Assembly (NCBI GenBank): GCA_044220635.1
Contig: JBGAQP010000008.1
Span: 1 to 64,000, forward strand
Reading direction: 5' to 3'
Length of the DNA: 64,000 nucleotides
DNA from: JBGAQP01 sp044220635
GTDB taxonomy: Bacteria; Pseudomonadota; Gammaproteobacteria; Burkholderiales; Usitatibacteraceae
The position numbers were made by a program, and so were the translations under genes. A model generated the notes under the pieces. That model was not told the DNA's origin and made no database searches. It was given only the letters and a program-made list of their open reading frames with translations. Positions 9,286 to 16,561 of this stretch are shown piece by piece. How positions within the stretch are numbered: position 1 is the first letter of the stretch; each line of letters starts with the position of its first letter.

Positions 9286-9315
9286 TTGCACTGCAACATG
9301 GCCTCCTGCTAGCAT
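9286..9315 (+). promoter_or_regulatory. Putative sigma70 promoter of the DAHP synthase operon
   Basis: A TTGCAC -35 (9286-9291) and TAGCAT -10 (9310-9315) with an 18-base spacer precede the leader peptide. A start site about 7 bases after the -10 box falls at or just before the leader ATG at 9323, so the leader message may have essentially no 5' untranslated region. This agrees with the absence of a Shine-Dalgarno sequence there. Position and box match are seen; activity is inferred. Confidence 0.5.
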
Positions 9316-9322
9316 CCTTCGC

Positions 9323-9391
9323 ATGGAACGGCCCGCCGCGTACTTCTTCTGGTACTTCTTTCCCACGCCCCAGGCGGTCGGGAGGCTGTAA
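9323..9391 (+). CDS. Aromatic amino acid leader peptide of the DAHP synthase operon
   Basis: A 22-codon open frame encodes MERPAAYFFWYFFPTPQAVGRL. Seven consecutive codons specify Tyr-Phe-Phe-Trp-Tyr-Phe-Phe, so all three aromatic amino acids are sampled. It ends 30 bases before a perfect rho-independent hairpin and 111 bases before the first DAHP synthase gene. This is the arrangement of a transcription attenuator leader. Ribosome stalling when charged tRNA for Phe, Tyr or Trp is scarce would allow readthrough. Too short for automatic gene calling. Confidence 0.85.
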   Translation: MERPAAYFFWYFFPTPQAVGRL

Positions 9392-9421
9392 CGCGAAGCG
9401 CAGACGACGCGAAGCCCGAGG

Positions 9422-9453
9422 AAACCGCCAGCCGAACCTGGCGGTTTTTTTTT
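9422..9453 (+). terminator. Attenuator (rho-independent terminator) of the aro leader
   Basis: AAACCGCCAG (9422-9431) and CTGGCGGTTT (9438-9447) form a perfect 10-bp stem around the loop CCGAAC, followed by an uninterrupted T run to 9453. The left arm ACCGCC (9424-9429) can instead pair with GGCGGT at 9373-9378 inside the leader peptide reading frame. That gives a short candidate antiterminator. Confidence 0.88.
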
Positions 9454-9501
9454 GACGCACCGGCAACTCGAGGAACCCCGCGCGAGCGGGGGCGACGAAC
9501 G

Positions 9502-10578
9502 ATGACGCACTTCCGCACCGACGACGTCCGCATCGAGCAGGGCGACGAGCTGCTCGCGCCCATGCAGCTGATGCGCGAGCTCTCCGCGACCGACCGCTCG
9601 GAGACGACCACCTTCGAGGCCCGCAAGGCGATCCACGACATCCTGCGCGGGGCCGACGACCGGCTGCTCGTGGTGGTGGGCCCGTGCTCGATCCACGACT
9701 ACGAGGCGGCGCTGGAGTACGCCACCCGCCTGAAGGCCGAGCGCGAGCGCCTGCGCGGCGAGCTCGCGATCGTCATGCGCGTCTATTTCGAGAAGCCGCG
9801 CACCACGGTGGGCTGGAAGGGCCTCATCAACGACCCGCACCTGAACGACACCTTCGACATGAACGAGGGCCTGCGCCTTGCGCGCAAGCTCCTGCTCGAG
9901 GTGAACGAGCTGGGCGTGCCCTGCGGCACCGAGTTCCTCGACCTCATCTCCCCGCAGTACATCGCCGACCTCATCGCCTGGGGCGCGATCGGGGCGCGCA
10001 CCACCGAGTCCCAGTCCCACCGCCAGCTCGCCTCGGGGCTTTCCTGCCCCGTGGGCTTCAAGAACGGCACCGACGGCTCCGTGAGGGTGGCGGTGGACGC
10101 TCTGCGCGCGGCGGCCGCGCCGCACGCGTTCATCGGCATGACCAAGACGGGGCAGGCGGCGATCTTCGAGACCGCGGGCAACGAGGACTGCCACGTGATC
10201 CTGCGCGGGGGCCGCAGCCCCAACTACGACGCGGCGAGCGTGGAGGCGGCCTGCCGCGAGCTCGCCGGCGCCGGGCTCGCGCAGCACGTGATGATCGACT
10301 TCTCCCACGCGAATTCCTCGAAGCAGTACCAGAGGCAGGTGGAGGTGGGCGCGGACGTGGCGCGCCAGCTCGCGGGGGGCGAGGAGCGCATCGTGGGCGT
10401 GATGGTCGAGAGCCACCTGAACCCGGGGCGCCAGGACCTGGTGCCGGGGCGGCCGCTCGCCTACGGGGTGTCGATCACCGACGCCTGCCTCGGATGGGAA
10501 GACACGGCGAAGCTGCTCGAGACGCTCGCCGGCGCGGTGCGCGCGCGCCGCGTGGGCCGCGAGGAGGAGCCGGAATGA
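9502..10578 (+). CDS. 3-deoxy-7-phosphoheptulonate synthase, class I-alpha, copy 1
   Basis: DAHP synthase (358 aa) joins phosphoenolpyruvate and erythrose-4-phosphate, the first step of the shikimate pathway. It is of the AroF/G/H type: GPCSIHD (around 59-65), RVYFEKPRTTVGWKG, GTEFLD, SQSHRQLASGLSCPVGFKNGTDG and the metal-site region DFSHANSSKQ are all present. It is the first structural gene after the aromatic attenuator. Its final four bases overlap the next, paralogous gene. The C-terminal 580 bases are almost identical to that neighbour. Which aromatic end product inhibits it cannot be read with confidence. Confidence 0.96.
   Translation: MTHFRTDDVRIEQGDELLAPMQLMRELSATDRSETTTFEARKAIHDILRGADDRLLVVVGPCSIHDYEAALEYATRLKAERERLRGELAIVMRVYFEKPRTTVGWKGLINDPHLNDTFDMNEGLRLARKLLLEVNELGVPCGTEFLDLISPQYIADLIAWGAIGARTTESQSHRQLASGLSCPVGFKNGTDGSVRVAVDALRAAAAPHAFIGMTKTGQAAIFETAGNEDCHVILRGGRSPNYDAASVEAACRELAGAGLAQHVMIDFSHANSSKQYQRQVEVGADVARQLAGGEERIVGVMVESHLNPGRQDLVPGRPLAYGVSITDACLGWEDTAKLLETLAGAVRARRVGREEEPE
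9952..10531 (+). repeat. Direct repeat, copy A: near-identical 3' part of DAHP synthase genes
   Basis: These 580 bases match 11058-11637 with one mismatch that I can see (C at 10230 versus G at 11336, Asp to Glu). The 5' parts of the two genes differ at many positions, synonymous ones included. Confidence 0.95.
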
Positions 10579-11681
10579 AGATCGTGAAGATGGGTCCGAA
10601 GCCGGGCGCGGCGGGCGGGCGCACCGACGACCTGCGCATCAGCGCGGTGCGCGCGCTCATCGCCCCGCAGCTGCTGCTGGAGGAGATGCCCGCCACGCAG
10701 CCGGCGCTCGCCACCGTCTCGGCCGCCCGCCAGGCGATCCACCGCGTGCTCCACGGGGCCGACGACCGGCTGCTCGTGGTCGTGGGCCCGTGCTCGATCC
10801 ACGACCACGGCGCCGCCCTCGAGTATGCGGGACGGCTGCGCGATGCGGCCGGGCGCCTCGCGCAGGACCTGCTCGTGGTCATGCGCGTGTACTTCGAGAA
10901 GCCGCGCACCACGGTGGGCTGGAAGGGATTCATCAACGATCCGCGGCTCGACGGCAGCTTCGCGATCAACGAGGGCCTGCGCCTCGCGCGCAGGCTCCTG
11001 CTCGAGGTGAACGAGCTGGGCGTGCCCTGCGGCACCGAGTTCCTCGACCTGCTCTCGCCGCAGTACATCGCCGACCTCATCGCCTGGGGCGCGATCGGGG
11101 CGCGCACCACCGAGTCCCAGTCCCACCGCCAGCTCGCCTCGGGGCTTTCCTGCCCCGTGGGCTTCAAGAACGGCACCGACGGCTCCGTGAGGGTGGCGGT
11201 GGACGCTCTGCGCGCGGCGGCCGCGCCGCACGCGTTCATCGGCATGACCAAGACGGGGCAGGCGGCGATCTTCGAGACCGCGGGCAACGAGGACTGCCAC
11301 GTGATCCTGCGCGGGGGCCGCAGCCCCAACTACGAGGCGGCGAGCGTGGAGGCGGCCTGCCGCGAGCTCGCCGGCGCCGGGCTCGCGCAGCACGTGATGA
11401 TCGACTTCTCCCACGCGAATTCCTCGAAGCAGTACCAGAGGCAGGTGGAGGTGGGCGCGGACGTGGCGCGCCAGCTCGCGGGGGGCGAGGAGCGCATCGT
11501 GGGCGTGATGGTCGAGAGCCACCTGAACCCGGGGCGCCAGGACCTGGTGCCGGGGCGGCCGCTCGCCTACGGGGTGTCGATCACCGACGCCTGCCTCGGA
11601 TGGGAAGACACGGCGAAGCTGCTCGAGACGCTCGCCGCGGGCGTGCGCGAGCGGCGCAGCACGCTCGGCGCGCAAGCCTGA
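10575..11681 (+). CDS. 3-deoxy-7-phosphoheptulonate synthase, class I-alpha, copy 2
   Basis: A second AroF/G/H-type DAHP synthase (368 aa) whose ATG overlaps the stop of copy 1 (ATGA). It carries GPCSIHD, RVYFEKPRTTVGWKG and the same C-terminal catalytic core. Its N-terminus (MKIVKMGPKPGAAGG, then a segment diverging from copy 1) is different. N-terminal segments of this class help form the allosteric site, so the two isozymes may respond to different aromatic amino acids while sharing one core. This is an inference. Confidence 0.95.
   Translation: MKIVKMGPKPGAAGGRTDDLRISAVRALIAPQLLLEEMPATQPALATVSAARQAIHRVLHGADDRLLVVVGPCSIHDHGAALEYAGRLRDAAGRLAQDLLVVMRVYFEKPRTTVGWKGFINDPRLDGSFAINEGLRLARRLLLEVNELGVPCGTEFLDLLSPQYIADLIAWGAIGARTTESQSHRQLASGLSCPVGFKNGTDGSVRVAVDALRAAAAPHAFIGMTKTGQAAIFETAGNEDCHVILRGGRSPNYEAASVEAACRELAGAGLAQHVMIDFSHANSSKQYQRQVEVGADVARQLAGGEERIVGVMVESHLNPGRQDLVPGRPLAYGVSITDACLGWEDTAKLLETLAAGVRERRSTLGAQA
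11058..11637 (+). repeat. Direct repeat, copy B: near-identical 3' part of DAHP synthase genes
   Basis: Partner of 9952-10531, offset 1106 bases. Identity begins and ends sharply inside both reading frames, as expected for a recent gene-conversion tract between tandem paralogs. Confidence 0.95.
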
Positions 11682-11684
11682 GCG

Positions 11685-12584
11685 ATGGCGAAGCCGGAGG
11701 AGCTGCGCATCCTCGGGCGCCGGCCGGGCAACGAGGAGCCGATCCGCTTCGAATACCGAGGCGTGGCCTTCGACCCCGAGGGGTTCCACGTCATCGCGGG
11801 CCGGAACGCCGTCGACACCCGCGAGTCCGTCGAGCGCACCTTCGCGGCGCTCGCCGCTTCCGGGCAGGTTTGCGCGCGCATGGGCGCCTACAAGCCGCGC
11901 ACCAGCCCCTACTCGTTCCAGGGCTACGGGCGGCAGTGCCTGCCCTGGGTCTTCGAGGCCGCGGGCCGGCACGGGATCCGGGTGGTGGCGATGGAGGTCA
12001 CGCGAGACGAGCACATCGACGAGATCCGCGCGGCGCTCGCGGTCGCGGGCGACCCCACGGGCGTGATGCTGCAGATCGGCACGCGCAACACCCAGAACTT
12101 CGAGCTGCTGAAGGCCGTGGGCAGCCAGCGCGACTTCCCGATCCTCGTCAAGCGCGGCTTCGGCATCACCCTGCACGAATCGCTCGCCGCCGCGGAGTAC
12201 GTGGCGAGCGCGGGCAACCGCGACATCGTCTTCTGCCTGCGCGGAATGAAGACGAATTTCGGCGACCCGCACCGCAACCTCGTCGACTTCGCCCACGTCC
12301 CCGCGGTCCGGCGCCTCACGCGCATGCCCGTGGGCATCGATCCCTCGCACTCGGTCGGCCTCGACGCGACGGCCCCCGACGCCCTGAAGGACATCTTCCA
12401 CGCCGCGGCGCAGGGCATCGTCGCGGGCGCGAGCTTCGTGCTCACGGACATCCACCCCGAGCCGCGCAAGGCCCTGGTCGACGCCGCGCAGGCGCTCACG
12501 CTCGAGGAGCTGCCCGCGTTCCTCGACGATTGCGCCATCGCCCGCGACGCCTACCTGCGGCGCGTGGCGCGCGCCCGGTCGTGA
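11685..12584 (+). CDS. 3-deoxy-7-phosphoheptulonate synthase, class I-beta
   Basis: A 299-residue DAHP synthase of the other class I branch (I-beta, related to KDO-8-phosphate synthase). It shows VIAGRNAVDTRESVE near the N-terminus, ARMGAYKPRTSPYSFQG, VMLQIGTRNTQNFELL, LVKRGFGITLHE, CLRGMKTNF and PVGIDPSHSVG. The usual family wording is IAGPC, and here the segment reads IAGRN, so the conserved Pro-Cys is replaced. Other members carry the Cys in the PEP/metal site region, so activity should be tested. No chorismate mutase domain is fused. It starts 3 bases after copy 2, so three DAHP synthase genes sit in one operon behind one aromatic leader. Confidence 0.88.
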   Translation: MAKPEELRILGRRPGNEEPIRFEYRGVAFDPEGFHVIAGRNAVDTRESVERTFAALAASGQVCARMGAYKPRTSPYSFQGYGRQCLPWVFEAAGRHGIRVVAMEVTRDEHIDEIRAALAVAGDPTGVMLQIGTRNTQNFELLKAVGSQRDFPILVKRGFGITLHESLAAAEYVASAGNRDIVFCLRGMKTNFGDPHRNLVDFAHVPAVRRLTRMPVGIDPSHSVGLDATAPDALKDIFHAAAQGIVAGASFVLTDIHPEPRKALVDAAQALTLEELPAFLDDCAIARDAYLRRVARARS

Positions 12585-12625
12585 GGCGCTTGGGCGCGAT
12601 GCCGTTACCCACTATCATGCACGCC

Positions 12626-13633
12626 ATGCCCGACATCCCGCGTCTGCCCGCCCGACTCCTCCTCGCGCTCGCCATCGCCCTTCCCGGCGCGGCGCTCGCG
12701 CAGGTCTCCCTGCGCGACGACCTCGGCCGCTCGGTGTTCGTGAAGAGCCCGCCCAAGCGCATCGTCACCCTCGCGCCCTTCCTCACGGAGCTCGTCTACG
12801 CCGCGGGGGCGGGAGACCGCCTCGTGGGCGTGGGCCCGCACAGCGACTACCCGCCCGAGGCGAAGAAGCTGCCCGAGGTCGCGAGCGCCTCCGACCTGAT
12901 GCTGGAAAAGCTCGCCGACCTCAAGCCCGACCTGGTCCTCGCCTGGCGCGACGGATTCCGGCGCGACGACATCGAGCGCGTCTCGGGCTTCGGCGCGACG
13001 GTGTTCGTCGCCCAGGCCCGGCACCTCGAGGACGTGCCGCGGCTGCTGCGCGCCATCGGCGTGCTCACCACCCGCGACGTGAGCGGCGTGATCTCCGACT
13101 ACGAAACGCGCCTCGACCGGCTGCGCAAGGCGAACGCCTCCAAGCCCAGGCTCGCCGCCTTCCTCGAGATCTGGAACCGGCCGCTCACCACGATCTCGTC
13201 CCAGCACTTCATGAGCGAGGCGCTCGAGATCTGCGGCGCCGAAAACGTCTTCAAGGACCGGTTCGGGGTGGCACCCACCGTGTCCTGGGAGGACGTCTAC
13301 GAGAAGAATCCCCAGGTCATCGTCGGCGCGGGCTCGGCGGCCTCGGAGCGCGAGTTCCGCGACAACTGGCTGGTGCGCCCCGCCCTCGAGGCGGTGAAGC
13401 TCGACCGCATGGTCTACGTCGAGGCCGACACGATCCAGCGCCCGACGACGCGCACGCCCGAGGGCATCGCGGAGCTGTGCGCGGGCCTCGACAGGGTGCG
13501 CATGGCCGCCGGCCTCACGTCGCCGTCCGCCGCGGCGCCAGCCGCCGCTTCGCCGGCCGCGGGCGCGCCGAAACCCGCCGCGGCCGCCTCGACGCCGCAA
13601 CGCCCTTCGCGCGGCTCCCAGTACGGGATGTGA
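12626..13633 (+). CDS. Periplasmic substrate-binding protein, BtuF/cobalamin or metal-chelate type
   Basis: An ABC-transporter binding protein of the helical-backbone class. The signal peptide (LPARLLLALAIALPGAALA, cleaved before QVSLRDD) is followed by DDLGRSVFVKSPPKRIVTLAPFLTELVYAAGAGDRLVGV, an opening typical of BtuF and siderophore-binding proteins, shown here only as a position guide (about residues 28-66). The C-terminal 40 residues are Ala/Pro-rich low complexity. In-frame ATGs at 12599 and 12617 lie upstream, and the one at 12626 gives the cleanest signal peptide. No permease or ATPase gene is adjacent. The convergent neighbour operon begins with a cobalamin adenosyltransferase, which favours a corrinoid ligand. 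Confidence 0.82.
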   Translation: MPDIPRLPARLLLALAIALPGAALAQVSLRDDLGRSVFVKSPPKRIVTLAPFLTELVYAAGAGDRLVGVGPHSDYPPEAKKLPEVASASDLMLEKLADLKPDLVLAWRDGFRRDDIERVSGFGATVFVAQARHLEDVPRLLRAIGVLTTRDVSGVISDYETRLDRLRKANASKPRLAAFLEIWNRPLTTISSQHFMSEALEICGAENVFKDRFGVAPTVSWEDVYEKNPQVIVGAGSAASEREFRDNWLVRPALEAVKLDRMVYVEADTIQRPTTRTPEGIAELCAGLDRVRMAAGLTSPSAAAPAAASPAAGAPKPAAAASTPQRPSRGSQYGM

Positions 13634-13651
13634 TTCCCGGGCGCCCGGCCC

Positions 13652-14377
13652 TCAGGCCGCGCGCGTCCGGGCGATGACGCCCGAGCACACCACCGGCCCC
13701 GTCGGCTGTCCCGTGGGCGAGCCGCCGCGCGGCTCCATGGAGATGGCGAGCGCCTGGCCCTCGGAGAGCTTCTCGTCGAGGTTGGCGAGAAACACCTCGC
13801 TGTCGCGCTCGTGGCCCACGACGCCGAGGGAGCGCGGCTTGCCGTCCCGGGGAACGACCCAGAGCTCGAGGTCCTGGTTCGCCATGGTCGCCCAGGGCTT
13901 CACCATGCGCACGCGAAGCCGCCCCGGCTGGGGCTGCTCGACGACCATGCGCGCGACCGACTCGGGCGTGGCGAGCACGGCGACGAGCATCGGCCCGGGG
14001 GCCGGCTCCGGGCGCCCGAGGGAAAGCAGGGCGAGGAGCGCCACCACGACCGCGGCGAGGCCCGCGCCCACGCCGCGCCAGAAGCCGAGGCTCGACCACA
14101 GGCCCGGGCGGGAGGCGGCGGGGCGCGGTGCGATGCGCGCCTCGATCGCGTGCCAGACGCGCGCGGGGGGCTCGACCGGGGCGAGGCGTGCGGCGAGCGG
14201 CGTGAGAAAGCCCTCCCAGCGGCGCACCGCTTCCGCGAGGTCGCGGTCCTCGCGCGCCATCGTCTCGAAGCGCCGGCGGGCGCGCCCGCGCAGCGTCCCG
14301 AGCGCGTACTCGGCGGCGAGGGCGTGGCGCAGGGCCTCGGGGAAGCGGCGCACGCTAGGACCCCGCTCCGGCGGCAT
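13652..14377 (-). CDS. Anti-sigma factor, RskA/anti-sigma-K type
   Basis: A 241-residue protein with an N-terminal helical sigma-binding region (AAEYALGTLRGRARRRFE), one membrane segment at about 98-118 (GVGAGLAAVVVALLALLSLG) and a periplasmic RskA C-terminal domain containing LELWVVPRDGKPRSLGV and AISMEPRGGSPTG. No zinc-binding HxxxCxxC motif is seen. The gene overlaps the end of the sigma factor gene by 23 bases, the normal order for a cognate pair. It should hold that sigma factor inactive until a periplasmic or redox signal releases it. Confidence 0.9.
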   Translation of the reverse strand: MPPERGPSVRRFPEALRHALAAEYALGTLRGRARRRFETMAREDRDLAEAVRRWEGFLTPLAARLAPVEPPARVWHAIEARIAPRPAASRPGLWSSLGFWRGVGAGLAAVVVALLALLSLGRPEPAPGPMLVAVLATPESVARMVVEQPQPGRLRVRMVKPWATMANQDLELWVVPRDGKPRSLGVVGHERDSEVFLANLDEKLSEGQALAISMEPRGGSPTGQPTGPVVCSGVIARTRAA

Positions 14378-14936
14378 CGGCGCGCATGAGGCATTCCTTG
14401 AGCCGCGCGAGCCCGCGGCGGATGTGGGTCTTCACCGTGCCCAGGGGCCGGCGCAGGTGCGCGGCGAGCTCCGAGTGCGTGAGGCCGTGGTAGAAGGCGA
14501 GCGCGATCGACTGGCGCTGGTCGGCCTCGAGCTCCTCGAGGCACTCGCGCACCATGTGCCGGTCGGCCGCCGCCTCGGTCTCGCGCGCGGGCGAGGCGGA
14601 CTCGTCGACCAGGTTCGCGGCGAGCGCCTCGTCGGGATCCTCCTGCTCGTGGGCGCCGCGGCGCAGCACGTCGAGGCTGCGGTTGCGCACGATCGCCGTC
14701 ATCCACGTCGCGGGCGCGCCCTTCGCGGGCGCGTAGTCCCCGGCGCGGTTCCAGATGCTGACGAAGCTGTCCTGCAAGACCTCCTCCGCGAGCTGCCTCT
14801 CCCGGACGATACGCAGCGAGACCGCGAACAGTTTCGCGCGCGTCGAGCGGTAGAGCTCGGCGAAGGCCGTGCGGTCGCCGAGGGCCGAGCGCGCGAGGAG
14901 CTGCGCGAGCCGTTCCGGCGGCGATTCGCGGTTCAC
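14355..14936 (-). CDS. ECF sigma factor (sigma-K like)
   Basis: A 193-residue extracytoplasmic-function sigma factor. Region 2 runs from AELYRSTRAKLFAVSLRIV to EEVLQDSFVSIWNRAGDY, and region 4 contains AFYHGLTHSELAAHLRRPLGTVKTH. The start is a GTG at 14936 whose GTGA overlaps the stop of the upstream adenosyltransferase gene; this fixes the start despite an open frame further upstream. The anti-sigma gene overlaps its 3' end, so both should be translationally coupled. Confidence 0.93.
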   Translation of the reverse strand: MNRESPPERLAQLLARSALGDRTAFAELYRSTRAKLFAVSLRIVRERQLAEEVLQDSFVSIWNRAGDYAPAKGAPATWMTAIVRNRSLDVLRRGAHEQEDPDEALAANLVDESASPARETEAAADRHMVRECLEELEADQRQSIALAFYHGLTHSELAAHLRRPLGTVKTHIRRGLARLKECLMRADAAGAGS

Positions 14937-15493
14937 GCGCCCGCCCCGGGCTTGGCGCGCCGCCACTGGGTCTCGGCGTGTCCCGCGGCGCGGTTGACCG
15001 CGCGCGCGGCGACGAAGAGCAGGTCGGAGAGGCGGTTGAGGTACTGCCGCGCGGTCTCCGAGACCGGCTCCTCGCGGGCGAGCGCCACCAGGGCGCGCTC
15101 GGCGCGGCGGCACACGGCGCGCGCGAGGTGGCAGGCCGCCGCGGCGCGGGTGCCCCCGGGCAGCACGAACTCGCGCAGCGGAGGAAGCTCGGCGTTGAGC
15201 CGCGTCACGCTCGCCTCGAGCGCGGCGACCTGCGCGGCCGCGATCGCCTCGCGCCCGGGGATGGAGAGCTCGCCGCCCAGGTCGAAGAGGTCGTTCTGCA
15301 CCGCGGCGAGGGCGGCGCGCACCGCCCCGGGAAGGTCCTCGGCGAGCGCGCAGCCGAGCGCGCTGTTGAGCTCGTCCACCTCGCCGAGCGCGACGATGCG
15401 CCGCGCGTCCTTCGCGAGCCGCGTGCCGTCGGCGATCCCCGTGGTGCCGTCGTCGCCGGTGCGCGTCACGATCTTGCTGAGTCGATGTCCCAT
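14933..15493 (-). CDS. Cob(I)yrinic acid a,c-diamide adenosyltransferase, PduO type
   Basis: A 186-residue PduO-type ATP:cob(I)alamin adenosyltransferase that makes adenosylcobalamin. The N-terminal ATP-binding motif TRTGDDGTTG follows the ATG at 15493. The C-terminal CRRAERALVAL and NRLSDLLFVAARAVN blocks of the trimeric family are present. It is the first gene of a minus-strand operon with an ECF sigma factor and its anti-sigma. The stop overlaps the sigma start by GTGA. Divergent from accA. Confidence 0.94.
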   Translation of the reverse strand: MGHRLSKIVTRTGDDGTTGIADGTRLAKDARRIVALGEVDELNSALGCALAEDLPGAVRAALAAVQNDLFDLGGELSIPGREAIAAAQVAALEASVTRLNAELPPLREFVLPGGTRAAAACHLARAVCRRAERALVALAREEPVSETARQYLNRLSDLLFVAARAVNRAAGHAETQWRRAKPGAGA

Positions 15494-15580
15494 GGCCGGA
15501 TTGTATCGCGGGCCCCCTCGCGGGCGCGCTCCCGGCGCCGCGGCTGCTATCATTCGCGCATCCCCGCCACCGCCGCCCCC

Positions 15581-16546
<966 letters not shown>

Positions 16547-16561
16547 ACGGGGGGGCCATAC

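Noticed and set aside
9026..9391. A 121-codon plus-strand frame that ends with the aromatic leader
   Set aside because: The upstream part is antisense to the small secreted protein; the promoter position and hairpin fit a 22-codon leader only.
9684..11681. One long 665-codon DAHP synthase frame starting in copy 1
   Set aside because: Its first 297 codons are out of frame with copy 1 and meaningless; copy 2 starts at the ATG 10575 overlapping the copy 1 stop.
10790..13633. A 947-codon frame running from inside the DAHP synthases into the binding protein
   Set aside because: Only the part after about 12599 is coding; it then shows a signal peptide and a BtuF-like fold.
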